A stretch of DNA of 64,000 nt from positions 39,029 to 103,028 of the forward strand of contig NZ_SDVB01000249.1 of assembly GCF_004137355.1 (NCBI RefSeq), given 5' to 3'. The position numbers and the translations under genes are program-made. Shown in pieces: positions 37,096 through 48,393 of this stretch (within the stretch, counting starts at the first letter, position 1; the number at the start of each line of letters is the position of its first letter). The notes under the pieces were generated by a model. The model ran no database searches, had not been told where the DNA came from, and saw nothing but the letters and a program-made list of their open reading frames with translations. Origin of the DNA: Ciceribacter ferrooxidans (GTDB lineage: Bacteria > Pseudomonadota > Alphaproteobacteria > Rhizobiales > Rhizobiaceae).

Positions 37096-38202
37096 ATGAA
37101 GACACTGCTCAAATGCATGATCGCCGGGTTGGCGATGATCCTCGCCGGGCCTGCAATGGCCGAGATCAAGGTGACGGACGTCAAGGGTCGCGAGGTGACG
37201 CTCGCCGCGCCCGCAAAACGCGTCGTTCTCAATTTCTATTATGAGGACTACCTCGCCGTCGTCGGGCCGGGTGCGATGGACAAGGTGGTGGCCCTCTCGC
37301 TTTCCACCTGGAAGGATTGGCGTCCCAAACAGTTCGCAAAGTATCTCGAAGCCATCCCCGCAATCGCCGACATCCCGGATGTGGGCGACGCCGAGAACGG
37401 AACCTTCTCCGCCGAGAAGGTCATCGCAGCCAAGCCCGACCTCGTCATCCTCGGAGCCTGGACCTATGACGCCATGGGCGACACCGTGGGACAGATCGAG
37501 CAAGCCGGCATTCCGGTCGTCACGCTCGACTACAATGCCCAGACACTCGAAAAGCACATCCAGTCGACGCTCATTCTCGGCAAGGTCATGGGTTCAGAGG
37601 ACAGGGCCGAAAAGCTCGTCGCCAACTACAAGAGCGCGATGGACGACATCGCAGCGCGGATCAAGGCTGCCGGCCCGTCGAACAAGAAAGTCTATGTGGA
37701 ACTCGCGCAGAAAGGTCCATCCGAAGTCGGCAACAGCTATGGCAACGGCATGTGGGGTACACTGGTCGACTCCCTCGGCGGCCTCAACATCGCCAAGGGA
37801 CAGGTCGAGAACTGGGGACCTCTCAGCCCAGAATATGTGCTGACCCAGAAACCCGACCTCATCTTCCTTGCCGGTTCGGAATGGCTGAACAAGCCGCTGG
37901 CCGTCTCGGTCGGCTTCGGCGCCGATCCGGCCGTCACGCGCGAAAGGATGAAGGCTTATCTCGGCCGGCCAGGCTGGTCGGAACTGCCGGCCGTTGCCAC
38001 CGGCAACGTCCACGCCATCTATCATGGCGGCACACGGACGCTCTCCGACTACGTCTACGCCCAGTACATAGCAAAGCAGCTCTATCCGGAGGCATTCAAG
38101 GACGTGCATCCGGCGAAGAACCTCGCGCAATATTACGAGACATGGCTGCCCATCAAGGCCGACGGCGTTTTCGTTCTGCCCTATCCGGCGCCGGGTCAAT
38201 GA
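37096..38202 (+). CDS. Fec/Btu-type ABC transporter substrate-binding protein
   Basis: A 368-residue periplasmic protein (signal MIAGLAMILAGPAMA) with a type III binding fold: IKVTDVKGREVTLAAPAKRV at the start, FSAEKVIAAKPDLVIL and SPEYVLTQKPDLIFLAGSEW. This family carries Fe(III)-siderophores, haem, cobalamin or other metal chelates. The ligand is not determined. The following two genes complete the importer. ACAGGGGAC lies before the ATG. Confidence 0.88.
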   Translation: MKTLLKCMIAGLAMILAGPAMAEIKVTDVKGREVTLAAPAKRVVLNFYYEDYLAVVGPGAMDKVVALSLSTWKDWRPKQFAKYLEAIPAIADIPDVGDAENGTFSAEKVIAAKPDLVILGAWTYDAMGDTVGQIEQAGIPVVTLDYNAQTLEKHIQSTLILGKVMGSEDRAEKLVANYKSAMDDIAARIKAAGPSNKKVYVELAQKGPSEVGNSYGNGMWGTLVDSLGGLNIAKGQVENWGPLSPEYVLTQKPDLIFLAGSEWLNKPLAVSVGFGADPAVTRERMKAYLGRPGWSELPAVATGNVHAIYHGGTRTLSDYVYAQYIAKQLYPEAFKDVHPAKNLAQYYETWLPIKADGVFVLPYPAPGQ

Positions 38203-39260
38203 CCGCCGAAGCTTCGACGATCGAAAGGTTGCGCGGCGATTATCGCCGTGCAACCCTTCTGCGGGCGCTGGCACTGGCCATCGCGTCCGTCGGCCTCGTC
38301 GCTTTCATGGTCACCGACCTCGCGACCGGACCGTCTGGGATGCCGGTTTCGACCGTCTGGTCGACGCTGCTGGCCGGACCGCACGGTAACGACACGATGG
38401 CGACCACGATTCTCTGGCAGCTGCGGATGCCGCAGACGTTGATGGGCGTACTCGTCGGCGCCAGCCTCGGCATTTGCGGGCTGCAGATGCAGACCATCCT
38501 CTCCAATCCGCTTGCGAGCCCCTTCACGCTCGGCTTTTCGGCCGCGGCCGGTTTCGGGGCCGCACTCGCGATCATGTTCGGCGGGCTCCTGCCGCTTCCG
38601 GATCTTCTCGTGGTCCCGGTTTCCGCCTTCCTGATGACGCTCGTCGCCTGTGCACTCGTTTATTCAATCGCATCGCTTCGCGGCGCGACACCGGAAATCC
38701 TGGTGCTCGCCGGTATCGCCGTGCTTTTCTTCTTTCAGTCGATGCAGTCGCTGTTGCAGTTCCTGGCCTCCCCCGAAGTCCTGCAGCAGATCGTCTTCTG
38801 GCTCTTCGGCAGCCTCCTCAAGGCGACCTGGCTCAGCGTCGCGGTCCTTTCGGTCGTGCTCGCGCTCGCCCTGCCTTTCGTGCTGCGCGATTCATGGAAG
38901 CTGACCGTCTTGCGGCTCGGCGACGCCAATGCCGCGAGCCTCGGGCTGTCGGTGGAGAGCCTCCGCACGAAGACCTTCCTGCTGGTCGCCGTGATGACGG
39001 CAGCCGCAGTTTCCTTCGTCGGTACCATCGGCTTCATCGGCCTGATCGCCCCGCATGCGGCGCGAGCGGCTGTCGGCGAGGATCATCGCTTCGCCCTGCC
39101 GATGGCCGCACTGGCCGGCGCGACGATGCTGGTCGCGGCCTCGGTCTTCGGCAAACTCATTTCACCGGGTGCGGTCATCCCGGTCGGCATCATTACGGCG
39201 GTTGCCGGCGTACCCGTGCTGTTCGCCGTCATCGCTCGACGTGGTCGTGGAGGCGCCTGA
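38199..39260 (+). CDS. FecCD-family ABC transporter permease
   Basis: A 353-residue permease with about nine hydrophobic segments and the FecCD signature LRMPQTLMGVLVGASLGICG followed by LQMQTILSNPLASPFTLG, and GTIGFIGLIAPHAAR near the C-terminus. The start ATG overlaps the binding-protein stop by 4 bases, and the stop overlaps the ATPase ATG. It imports the chelate delivered by the binding protein. Confidence 0.92.
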   Translation: MTAEASTIERLRGDYRRATLLRALALAIASVGLVAFMVTDLATGPSGMPVSTVWSTLLAGPHGNDTMATTILWQLRMPQTLMGVLVGASLGICGLQMQTILSNPLASPFTLGFSAAAGFGAALAIMFGGLLPLPDLLVVPVSAFLMTLVACALVYSIASLRGATPEILVLAGIAVLFFFQSMQSLLQFLASPEVLQQIVFWLFGSLLKATWLSVAVLSVVLALALPFVLRDSWKLTVLRLGDANAASLGLSVESLRTKTFLLVAVMTAAAVSFVGTIGFIGLIAPHAARAAVGEDHRFALPMAALAGATMLVAASVFGKLISPGAVIPVGIITAVAGVPVLFAVIARRGRGGA

Positions 39261-40042
39261 TGCTGGAAGGTCTCATACTGGACAAAGTAGCCGTCGAGCG
39301 TGGTCGAACAACGATCGTCAACCGCTTCTCGGCCGCTCTCGTTCCTTCGCAACTCGTCGCCCTCATCGGACCGAACGGTGCGGGTAAGTCCACCCTCCTC
39401 GGAGCGATCGCCGGCGACATCCCTCATAAGGGATCGATCCTCTGGAACGGACAGCCCATCGCGCGCGCCGCCGTCGGCTTCATGCCGCAATATTGCGCTG
39501 TCCGGGCGGAACTGTCCGTGCTGCAGGTCCTGTTGCTCGGCCGCCACGAAAAGCTCGGCTGGCACGTGCGCGAGGATGATCTCTTGGCTGCGGCCGGAAT
39601 TCTCTGCTCCCTCGGCCTCGACCATCTGGCCGAACGACCCATGACGACGCTTTCCGGCGGGCAACAGCAAATGGTGCTCCTCGCACAGAGGCTCATGCGC
39701 GAGCCGCGCCTGCTCATCCTCGACGAGGCGACCAGTGCACTCGATCTGCGCCACCAGATCGGCGTGTTGGAGCTCCTCAAGGACTATGCGAAGCGAACCG
39801 GCGCGCTCGTTCTGATCGCCATCCACGATCTCAATCTTGCCGCCCGCCATGCCGACAGCCTGATGCTGCTGCACAACGGTGCGCTCGTGTCCCACGGAAC
39901 CTCCTCGGAGGTCCTGACACTGCCGGCCATCCGGTCGATCTACCAGATCGAGGCGGAGGTGCTGCGCTGCCGCTCCGGACTGCCGGTCGTCGTTCCGCTC
40001 GGTGCCGCCGCCTTCGGCTCTATGTCCGACGCCGCACAGTAG
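39260..40042 (+). CDS. Fec/Btu-type ABC transporter ATP-binding protein
   Basis: A 260-residue ATPase with Walker A GPNGAGKST (residues 37-45), signature LSGGQQQMVLLAQRL, Walker B LLILDEATSALD and H-loop AIHDLN. This matches the FepC/BtuD type that partners FecCD permeases. It overlaps the permease stop by 1 base (TGATG). Confidence 0.92.
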   Translation: MLEGLILDKVAVERGRTTIVNRFSAALVPSQLVALIGPNGAGKSTLLGAIAGDIPHKGSILWNGQPIARAAVGFMPQYCAVRAELSVLQVLLLGRHEKLGWHVREDDLLAAAGILCSLGLDHLAERPMTTLSGGQQQMVLLAQRLMREPRLLILDEATSALDLRHQIGVLELLKDYAKRTGALVLIAIHDLNLAARHADSLMLLHNGALVSHGTSSEVLTLPAIRSIYQIEAEVLRCRSGLPVVVPLGAAAFGSMSDAAQ

Positions 40043-40058
40043 CGCGGGTCACCCGCGC
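40042..40058. terminator. Short hairpin between convergent ABC ATPase and lpd genes
   Basis: GCGCGGG at 40042-40048 pairs with CCCGCGC at 40052-40058 across a 3-base loop, in the 29-base gap between convergent genes. It lacks a T run, so terminator function is tentative. Confidence 0.45.
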
Positions 40059-40071
40059 CCCTGACGGAAAA

Positions 40072-41472
40072 TCAGATGTGCAAGGCGTGGCCGAGGGTCT
40101 TCAGTGCCGCTTCCTGCAGGGCTTCCCCACGAGTTGGGTGCGCGTGTACTGTCGCGGCGATATCCTCGACCCTGGCGCCCATCTCGATGGCGAGCGCGAA
40201 AGCGCTCGCCAGTTCGGATACGCCGGCGCCGACTGCCTGCAGACCGAGCACGACGTTGTTGTCGGCGCGTGCCACGACCCGCACAAAGCCGTCTTCGGCG
40301 AGCATGGTCATCGCCCGGCCGTTGGCGCTGAACGGGAACTGTCCCACGCGCACCTCAAGACCGTTGCGACGCGCCTCGTCCGGCGACAGACCCGCGCTGA
40401 GGATCTCCGGATCGGTAAAGCACACGGCCGGAATGCAGCGCTTGTCCCACCCGCGTTTCAGCCCCGAGGCGATCTCGGCGACCATCTCGCCCTGTGCCAT
40501 GGCGCGGTGGGCGAGCATCGGTTCGCCGGTAATGTCACCGATGGCGAAGACACCGCGCATCGATGTTCGGCATTGGTCGTCGACACGCAGGAAGGGGCCC
40601 GAGCGGTCGAGATCGAGCCCGTCAAGCCCGGCCATGTCTGTGTTCGGCTTGCGCCCGACGGTAACGAGTATCCTGTCAGCCTGCAGCTTGTGTTCCTTGC
40701 CATCCTCAGTCTCGATGATGAGTGCATCACCTCCACTTGCGAGGCCCTTCGCCTTTCCCCCCGTCAGCACGCGAACGCCCAGCTGCTGCAAGTGCTTCTG
40801 GACAGGGCGGACGAGTTCCCCGTCATATTGCGGAAGCACCTGAGCCGCGGCTTCGACGACCGTCACCTCGCTTCCGAGTTTTGCGAAGGCCGTTCCGAGC
40901 TCGAGCCCGATATAGCCGCCGCCGACCACCACCAGCCTCTTCGGAAGTGTCGTGAGCGAGAGCGCCTCGGTCGAGGAGATGACAGGTCCGCCGAACGGCA
41001 GGAAGGGCAGCTCGACCGGCTTGGAGCCGGTCGCGATGACGACCATCTCGGCGCGGATCACCTGCATCCCGGTTTCGGTCTGTACCTCCACGGTCTTGCC
41101 GTCCCGGAAGGCGGCACACCCCTGGACGATCTTCACCCGTGCCTTGCGCAGGAGACCGGAAACACCGGCGTTCAAACGGCCGACGATGCCGTCCTTCCAG
41201 GCGATTGTGGCGGCGAGGTCGAGGCTCGGTGGCGCATGCAACGAAATGCCGAGCGGGCTCCGGCCCTCCGCCATTTGGCGGATCTTCTCGTATTCCTCCG
41301 CCGCATGGATCAGCGCCTTGGAGGGAATGCAGCCGACATTGAGACAGGTGCCGCCCGGCTTGCCCGCCTCGACGATCACCGTGTCGACGCCGAGCTGGCC
41401 GGCCCGGATCGCACAGACGTAGCCGCCGGGACCGGCACCGATGACCAGGAGCTTGCAGGAAATTTCCTTCAT
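40072..41472 (-). CDS. lpd: Dihydrolipoyl dehydrogenase (E3)
   Basis: A 466-residue flavoprotein that reoxidises dihydrolipoamide. FAD motif VIGAGPGGYVCAIRAGQLGV starts near residue 10; the redox pair is Cys43/Cys48 in GGTCLNVGCIPSKAL; the NAD motif is VVVGGGYIGLELGTAFAKLG; the C-terminal HAHPTRGEAL carries the catalytic His-Glu pair. It is the last gene of the branched-chain dehydrogenase set and is probably dedicated to it. GAGGACTGACAGCA precedes ATG 41472. Confidence 0.95.
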   Translation of the reverse strand: MKEISCKLLVIGAGPGGYVCAIRAGQLGVDTVIVEAGKPGGTCLNVGCIPSKALIHAAEEYEKIRQMAEGRSPLGISLHAPPSLDLAATIAWKDGIVGRLNAGVSGLLRKARVKIVQGCAAFRDGKTVEVQTETGMQVIRAEMVVIATGSKPVELPFLPFGGPVISSTEALSLTTLPKRLVVVGGGYIGLELGTAFAKLGSEVTVVEAAAQVLPQYDGELVRPVQKHLQQLGVRVLTGGKAKGLASGGDALIIETEDGKEHKLQADRILVTVGRKPNTDMAGLDGLDLDRSGPFLRVDDQCRTSMRGVFAIGDITGEPMLAHRAMAQGEMVAEIASGLKRGWDKRCIPAVCFTDPEILSAGLSPDEARRNGLEVRVGQFPFSANGRAMTMLAEDGFVRVVARADNNVVLGLQAVGAGVSELASAFALAIEMGARVEDIAATVHAHPTRGEALQEAALKTLGHALHI

Positions 41473-41477
41473 TGCTG

Positions 41478-42758
41478 TCAGTCCTCGATGAAGATGAGGG
41501 CGGGCGTTTCGAGCAGCGTCTTGATCCGCTGCACGAAGGTTGCGGCGTCCCAGCCGTCGATGATCCGGTGGTCGAAGCTGGACGAGAGATTCATCATCTT
41601 GCGCGGCACGAACTGGTTGCCGTCCCATACCGGCCGCACCATCATCTTGTTGACGCCGATAATCGCGACTTCCGGATGATTGATGATTGGTGTAGTGGCG
41701 ATGCCGCCGAGCGCTCCGAGGGAGGTGATCGTAATCGTCGAGCCGGTCAGCTCCTCCCTGAGCGCGGTGCCCGAGCGAGCCGCGTCAGCAAGACGTGCGA
41801 GTTCGGCGGCACAATCCCAGATGCTGCGTGCTTCCGTGTGGCGAACCACCGGAACCGTGAGCCCCGTCGGCGTTTGCGTCGCGACCCCGATATGCACCGC
41901 GCCAAACCGGGAGATGATGCCGGTATTGTCGTCGAAGGTTGCGTTGACCTCAGGCTGGCGGGCGATCGCCTTCACCATGGCCCGCATCAGGAACGGCAGG
42001 ATGGTAAGCTTCGGATGATCCGGCTTGCGGTCCCTGTTCATCGTCGTGCGCAGTTCCTCGAGGTCGGTCATGTCGACCTCCTCGACGTAGGCGATGTGGG
42101 GGATCCGCGAGGCCGAAAGCGTCATCCGTTCGGCGATCCGCCGCCGCATGCCCGTAAGCTTCACCTCCTCGACATGGGTGTTGCGGACCGGGCCGTGCGA
42201 CGCTGCCAGTTGCGGTGCGCCGGAAGCGAGAAAGAGCTCGATATCCTCGTGCGTGATCCGACCTGCCGGGCCTGTGCCGACGACCTGACGCAGGTCTACG
42301 CCGCTCTCCCTCGCCCGCAACCGCACCGCAGGAGACGCGAGCGGCTTCTGCGATTCAGGCAGCGGGGACGGACGCGACGCGGGAGCAGTACCGGAGGCGC
42401 TCGGCGCCGCCTTCGTCTCGATCGTCGGCGAAGCCGCGGCGGCTGGCGTTACGCCCGCATTCTCCGTCGCGGCAGAATCGCCTTCATTCTCTCCTGAGGA
42501 GGACCCGTCGTCGTAACCGGGCACCTCGATCCTGAGCAGCGGCGCCTTGACGGCAACCGTGTCGCCGATCTCGGCGCCGACCCAAGTCACCACGCCGGCG
42601 ACCGGTGACGGAATCTCGACGGTCGCCTTGTCGGTCATCACGGCGGCGAGCACCATGTCCTCACGCACCGGGTCACCGGGTTTCACATGCCATTCGACCA
42701 GTTCTGCCTCGGCGACGCCTTCGCCGACATCCGGCATCTTGATGGTGAATTCACCCAT
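41478..42758 (-). CDS. bkdB: Branched-chain 2-oxoacid dehydrogenase E2 (dihydrolipoyl acyltransferase)
   Basis: A 426-residue E2: one N-terminal lipoyl domain with modified Lys44 in MTDKATVEIPSP, a Pro/Ala/Ser-rich linker, an E1/E3-binding domain (AVRLRARESGVDLRQVVGTG) and a catalytic domain ending with the His397/Asp401 motif FDHRIIDGWD. The linked E1 genes of the branched-chain type support the Bkd assignment rather than pyruvate dehydrogenase. Confidence 0.92.
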   Translation of the reverse strand: MGEFTIKMPDVGEGVAEAELVEWHVKPGDPVREDMVLAAVMTDKATVEIPSPVAGVVTWVGAEIGDTVAVKAPLLRIEVPGYDDGSSSGENEGDSAATENAGVTPAAAASPTIETKAAPSASGTAPASRPSPLPESQKPLASPAVRLRARESGVDLRQVVGTGPAGRITHEDIELFLASGAPQLAASHGPVRNTHVEEVKLTGMRRRIAERMTLSASRIPHIAYVEEVDMTDLEELRTTMNRDRKPDHPKLTILPFLMRAMVKAIARQPEVNATFDDNTGIISRFGAVHIGVATQTPTGLTVPVVRHTEARSIWDCAAELARLADAARSGTALREELTGSTITITSLGALGGIATTPIINHPEVAIIGVNKMMVRPVWDGNQFVPRKMMNLSSSFDHRIIDGWDAATFVQRIKTLLETPALIFIED

Positions 42759-42761
42759 AGG

Positions 42762-43775
42762 TCAGCCCTCCATCACTTCGATGAGCGCGCGCCCAACGCG
42801 GGCGGGGCCGGGGAAATAGTCCCATTCCTGCGCGTGCGGGTAGGGCGTGTCCCAGCCGGCGACACGCACGACCGGCGCTTCGAGATGGTAGAAACAATGC
42901 TCCTGAACGAGAGCGGCAACTTCGGCACCGAAGCCCGACGTCAGTGTCGCTTCGTGAACCATGACGCAGCGACCTGTCTTGTTCACCGATTGCACGATGG
43001 TATCGAGATCGAGCGGGAGGAGACTGCGCAAGTCGATGACTTCGGCATCGACACCCGTCTCCTCCACCGCGGCAAGCGCGACGTGAACCATCGTCCCGTA
43101 GGCGAGAACGGTGGCCGCGGAACCCGGTCTGCGCACCTCGGCCTTGCCGATCGGGATCGCATAATGTCCCTCCGGCACTTCACCGAGCTCGTGTTTGGAC
43201 CAGGGCGTCACCGGTCGCTCGTGATGGCCGTCGAAAGGACCGTTATAGAGGCGCTTCGGCTCCAGAAAGATCACCGGATCAGGATCTTCGATGGCCGCGA
43301 TCAACAGGCCCTTGGCGTCGAACGGATTAGACGGCACCACCACCTTCAGTCCGCAGACATGGGTGAAGAGCGCCTCGGGGCTCTGGCTATGGGTCTGACC
43401 ACCGAAAATGCCGCCACCCGTCGGCATCCGCACCACGATCGGGCAGGTGAAGTCGCCGTTCGAGCGATAGCGGATACGGGCCGCTTCCTGCGTAATCTGG
43501 TCGTAGGCCGGATACATGTAGTCGGCGAACTGGATTTCGACACACGGCTTCAGCCCGTACGCCGCCATGCCGATAGCGGTGCCGAGGATGCCGGATTCGC
43601 TGATCGGCGTATCGAAGCAGCGGGTCTTGCCGTATTTCGCCTGCAGCCCCTGGGTACAACGGAAGACACCGCCGAAATAGCCGACGTCCTCGCCGAAGAC
43701 GACGACGTCGTCATCGCGCCCCATCGAGACGTCCATTGCGCTGCGAACGGCTTCGATCATGGTCATTCTGGGCAT
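42762..43775 (-). CDS. bkdA2: Branched-chain 2-oxoacid dehydrogenase E1 beta
   Basis: A 337-residue E1 beta subunit: TMIEAVRSAMDVSMGRDDDV, VVFGEDVGYFGGVFRCTQGL and DTPISESGILGTAIGMAAYG. It pairs with the alpha subunit to decarboxylate branched-chain 2-oxoacids. ATG 43775 lies 1 base from the E1 alpha stop, and the E2 gene follows within 4 bases, so all three are likely co-translated. Confidence 0.93.
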   Translation of the reverse strand: MPRMTMIEAVRSAMDVSMGRDDDVVVFGEDVGYFGGVFRCTQGLQAKYGKTRCFDTPISESGILGTAIGMAAYGLKPCVEIQFADYMYPAYDQITQEAARIRYRSNGDFTCPIVVRMPTGGGIFGGQTHSQSPEALFTHVCGLKVVVPSNPFDAKGLLIAAIEDPDPVIFLEPKRLYNGPFDGHHERPVTPWSKHELGEVPEGHYAIPIGKAEVRRPGSAATVLAYGTMVHVALAAVEETGVDAEVIDLRSLLPLDLDTIVQSVNKTGRCVMVHEATLTSGFGAEVAALVQEHCFYHLEAPVVRVAGWDTPYPHAQEWDYFPGPARVGRALIEVMEG

Positions 43776-43776
43776 A

Positions 43777-46198
<2,422 letters not shown>

Positions 46199-46218
46199 TC
46201 CGGCTCCTCCCAGCCCCC

Positions 46219-47421
46219 TCAGTGTCGCTGCACGGCGATCGCGGTCGCTTCGCCGCCGCCGATGCAGACAGCGGCCATGCCGCGCCTCAGGTCGTAGCGC
46301 TCCAGCGCGGCGAGCAGGGTCACGATGATGCGTGCTCCCGACGCACCGATCGGATGCCCGAGCGCACAGGCTCCGCCATGGACGTTGACCTTCTCATGGG
46401 GCAGGCCGAGTTCATGCATCGCCGCCATGGGAACCACCGCGAACGCCTCGTTGATCTCGACGAGGTCGACATCCTTGAGATCCCAGCCGGTGCGCACGCC
46501 AAGCTTCCGCAACGCATCGACGGGGGCCGTCGGAAAGAGATGCGGCGCCTGTGAATGGGTAGCATGGCCGATGATGGTCGCAAGCGGCGTCCGGCCCTCC
46601 CGCTCGGCCTGCGAACGGCGCATCAAGACGAGCGCCGCGGCGCCGTCCGAAATCGAGCTGGAATTCGCGGCCGTCACCGTCCCCCCTTCGCGGAAAGCAG
46701 GGCGCAACGTCGGTATTTTGTCGAGCCTGGCCTTGCCGGGCTGCTCGTCGATGCACACGGTCGTTTCGGTCTTACCGTCGGCGATTGTCACCGGCGCGAT
46801 CTCCGCCTCGAAGTCTCCGTTGGCAATCGCCTTCTGTGCGCGGGTCAGCGACGCGACGGCGTAGGCGTCCTGTGCGTCGCGGGTGAAGCCGAAGGCTTCC
46901 GCGCAGTCCTCCGCGAACGTGCCCATCAGGCGTCCCCTGTCATAGGCGTCCTCCAGGCCGTCGAGAAACATATGATCGATGACACGGCCATGTCCCAAAC
47001 GATAGCCGCCGCGGGCGCGATCAAGCAGATATGGCGCGTTGGTCATGCTTTCCATGCCGCCGGCGACCGCCATGGTGGCGCTTCCGGCGAGCAACAGGTC
47101 ATGTGCCAGCATTGTGGCCTTCATGCCCGAGCCGCACATCTTGTTGACGGTCGTGGCGCCCGTCGAGACGGGAAGGCCCGCCCCGATCGCCGCCTGACGG
47201 GCCGGCGCCTGACCCAGCCCTGCGGGGAGCACACAGCCGAACACCACTTCATCGACTTTCTCGGCGCTGACGCCGGACCGGGCAAGTGCCGCACGGATCG
47301 CGGCCGCGCCGAGATCCGGAGCCGTCGCGCGCGAAAGCACCCCCTGGAAGCCGCCCATGGCCGTGCGCGCCATGCCGACGATGACAACCGGGTCCTGAGG
47401 CATTCCCTGCATCTCCTGCAT
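46219..47421 (-). CDS. Acetyl-CoA acetyltransferase (thiolase), probably 2-methylacetoacetyl-CoA thiolase
   Basis: A 400-residue thiolase with nucleophile Cys96 in [30 protein letters not shown] and the second Cys in [10 protein letters not shown]. With the acyl-CoA dehydrogenase and SDR it fits the final step of isoleucine breakdown, though acetoacetyl-CoA thiolase activity is equally possible. The start at 47421 has AAGGAGCAGTG upstream; two further in-frame ATGs lie at 47412 and 47403. Confidence 0.9.
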   Translation of the reverse strand: MQEMQGMPQDPVVIVGMARTAMGGFQGVLSRATAPDLGAAAIRAALARSGVSAEKVDEVVFGCVLPAGLGQAPARQAAIGAGLPVSTGATTVNKMCGSGMKATMLAHDLLLAGSATMAVAGGMESMTNAPYLLDRARGGYRLGHGRVIDHMFLDGLEDAYDRGRLMGTFAEDCAEAFGFTRDAQDAYAVASLTRAQKAIANGDFEAEIAPVTIADGKTETTVCIDEQPGKARLDKIPTLRPAFREGGTVTAANSSSISDGAAALVLMRRSQAEREGRTPLATIIGHATHSQAPHLFPTAPVDALRKLGVRTGWDLKDVDLVEINEAFAVVPMAAMHELGLPHEKVNVHGGACALGHPIGASGARIIVTLLAALERYDLRRGMAAVCIGGGEATAIAVQRH

Positions 47422-47431
47422 CACTGCTCCT

Positions 47432-48199
47432 TCAACGCGCACCCATGCGCAAAGCTCCGTCGAGACGGATCACCGTTCCGTTGAGCATCCTGTTCTCGCA
47501 GATGTGGCGGACAAGGCCGGCATATTCCTCCGGTCTGCCGAGACGGGAGGGGAACGGCACGCTCTTGCCGAGTGATTCCTGAACCTCTTGCGGCATACCC
47601 GCCATCATCGGCGTCTCGAAGATGCCGGGTGCAATCGAGACGACGCGGATGCCGTAGCGCGCAAGCTCGCGGGCGATCGGCAGGGTCATCCCGACGACGC
47701 CGCCCTTCGACGCCGAATAGGCGGCCTGGCCGATCTGCCCCTCGAAGGCGGCGACCGAGGCGGTATTGACGATGACGCCACGCTCGCCGTCCTCGTCCGG
47801 CTCCTCCCTGGAGATCGCGGCGGCGGCGAGCCGGATCATGTTGAATGTGCCGACAAGATTGATGCTGATTGCCCGCGTGAAGACGGCGAGCCGGTGGGGG
47901 CCTTCGCGGCCGATAACCTTCTCGCCGGGGGCGATACCGGCACAATTCACCAGACCATGGAGATGTCCGAACGTCTCCGTTGCAGCTCCGACGGCGGCCG
48001 CTGCATCATCCTCCGACGTGACGTCGGTCTTCACGAAACGAACGCTGTTCCCGAACTCTGCGGCAACCTTCTCACCGACCTCGGCGTTGACGTCGGCAAT
48101 GATTGTCCGCGCTCCGGCAGCGGTAAGCGAGCGCACGACGGCGAGACCGAGGCCCGACGCGCCTCCGGTCACGATGAAGACCTTGTCTTCGATCAGCAC
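47432..48199 (-). CDS. Short-chain dehydrogenase, 3-hydroxyacyl-CoA dehydrogenase type II-like
   Basis: A 255-residue SDR: NAD motif [29 protein letters not shown] loop, and catalytic Ser-Tyr-Lys in [11 protein letters not shown] and AAYSASKGG. It is closest to the HSD10-like 2-methyl-3-hydroxybutyryl-CoA dehydrogenases. Start is GTG at 48199 with GGGAG upstream, overlapping the stop of a short upstream reading frame. It heads the minus-strand operon. Confidence 0.88.
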   Translation of the reverse strand: MLIEDKVFIVTGGASGLGLAVVRSLTAAGARTIIADVNAEVGEKVAAEFGNSVRFVKTDVTSEDDAAAAVGAATETFGHLHGLVNCAGIAPGEKVIGREGPHRLAVFTRAISINLVGTFNMIRLAAAAISREEPDEDGERGVIVNTASVAAFEGQIGQAAYSASKGGVVGMTLPIARELARYGIRVVSIAPGIFETPMMAGMPQEVQESLGKSVPFPSRLGRPEEYAGLVRHICENRMLNGTVIRLDGALRMGAR

Positions 48200-48252
48200 T
48201 GAAGAACTCCCACGGTCGCGGAACGCACGACAATGAACACTCGATGCGCCAT
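48193..48252 (-). CDS. Possible 19-residue leader peptide of the branched-chain operon
   Basis: An ATG at 48252 with a very strong ribosome-binding site (GAGGAGGAGG) opens a 19-codon frame, [19 protein letters not shown], that ends in a TGA inside the SDR start region. Five Val, one Ile and one Leu make 7 of 19 residues branched-chain. The frame and its overlap with the next start suggest translational coupling or attenuation. Whether it is expressed is unknown. Confidence 0.4.
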   Translation of the reverse strand: MAHRVFIVVRSATVGVLQC

Positions 48253-48393
48253 GCCGTCCTCCTCCTCAACATTCTGCATGCGAACCGGCTCCTCCGCCGA
48301 TCCTTGTTGCCGGACTCTATGCGGACAGTATATTGCAAGCGATGACCAAAGCGGCCAGATTTTTTGGACAGTTTTACCATATCGGAGGGGCGA
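48253..48393. promoter_or_regulatory. Divergent promoter region between branched-chain operon and AraC regulator
   Basis: The gap between two divergent transcription units must hold both promoters and probably the AraC-regulator binding site. An AT-rich stretch around 48320-48382 lies next to the regulator start. No clear repeat was identified. Confidence 0.45.
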
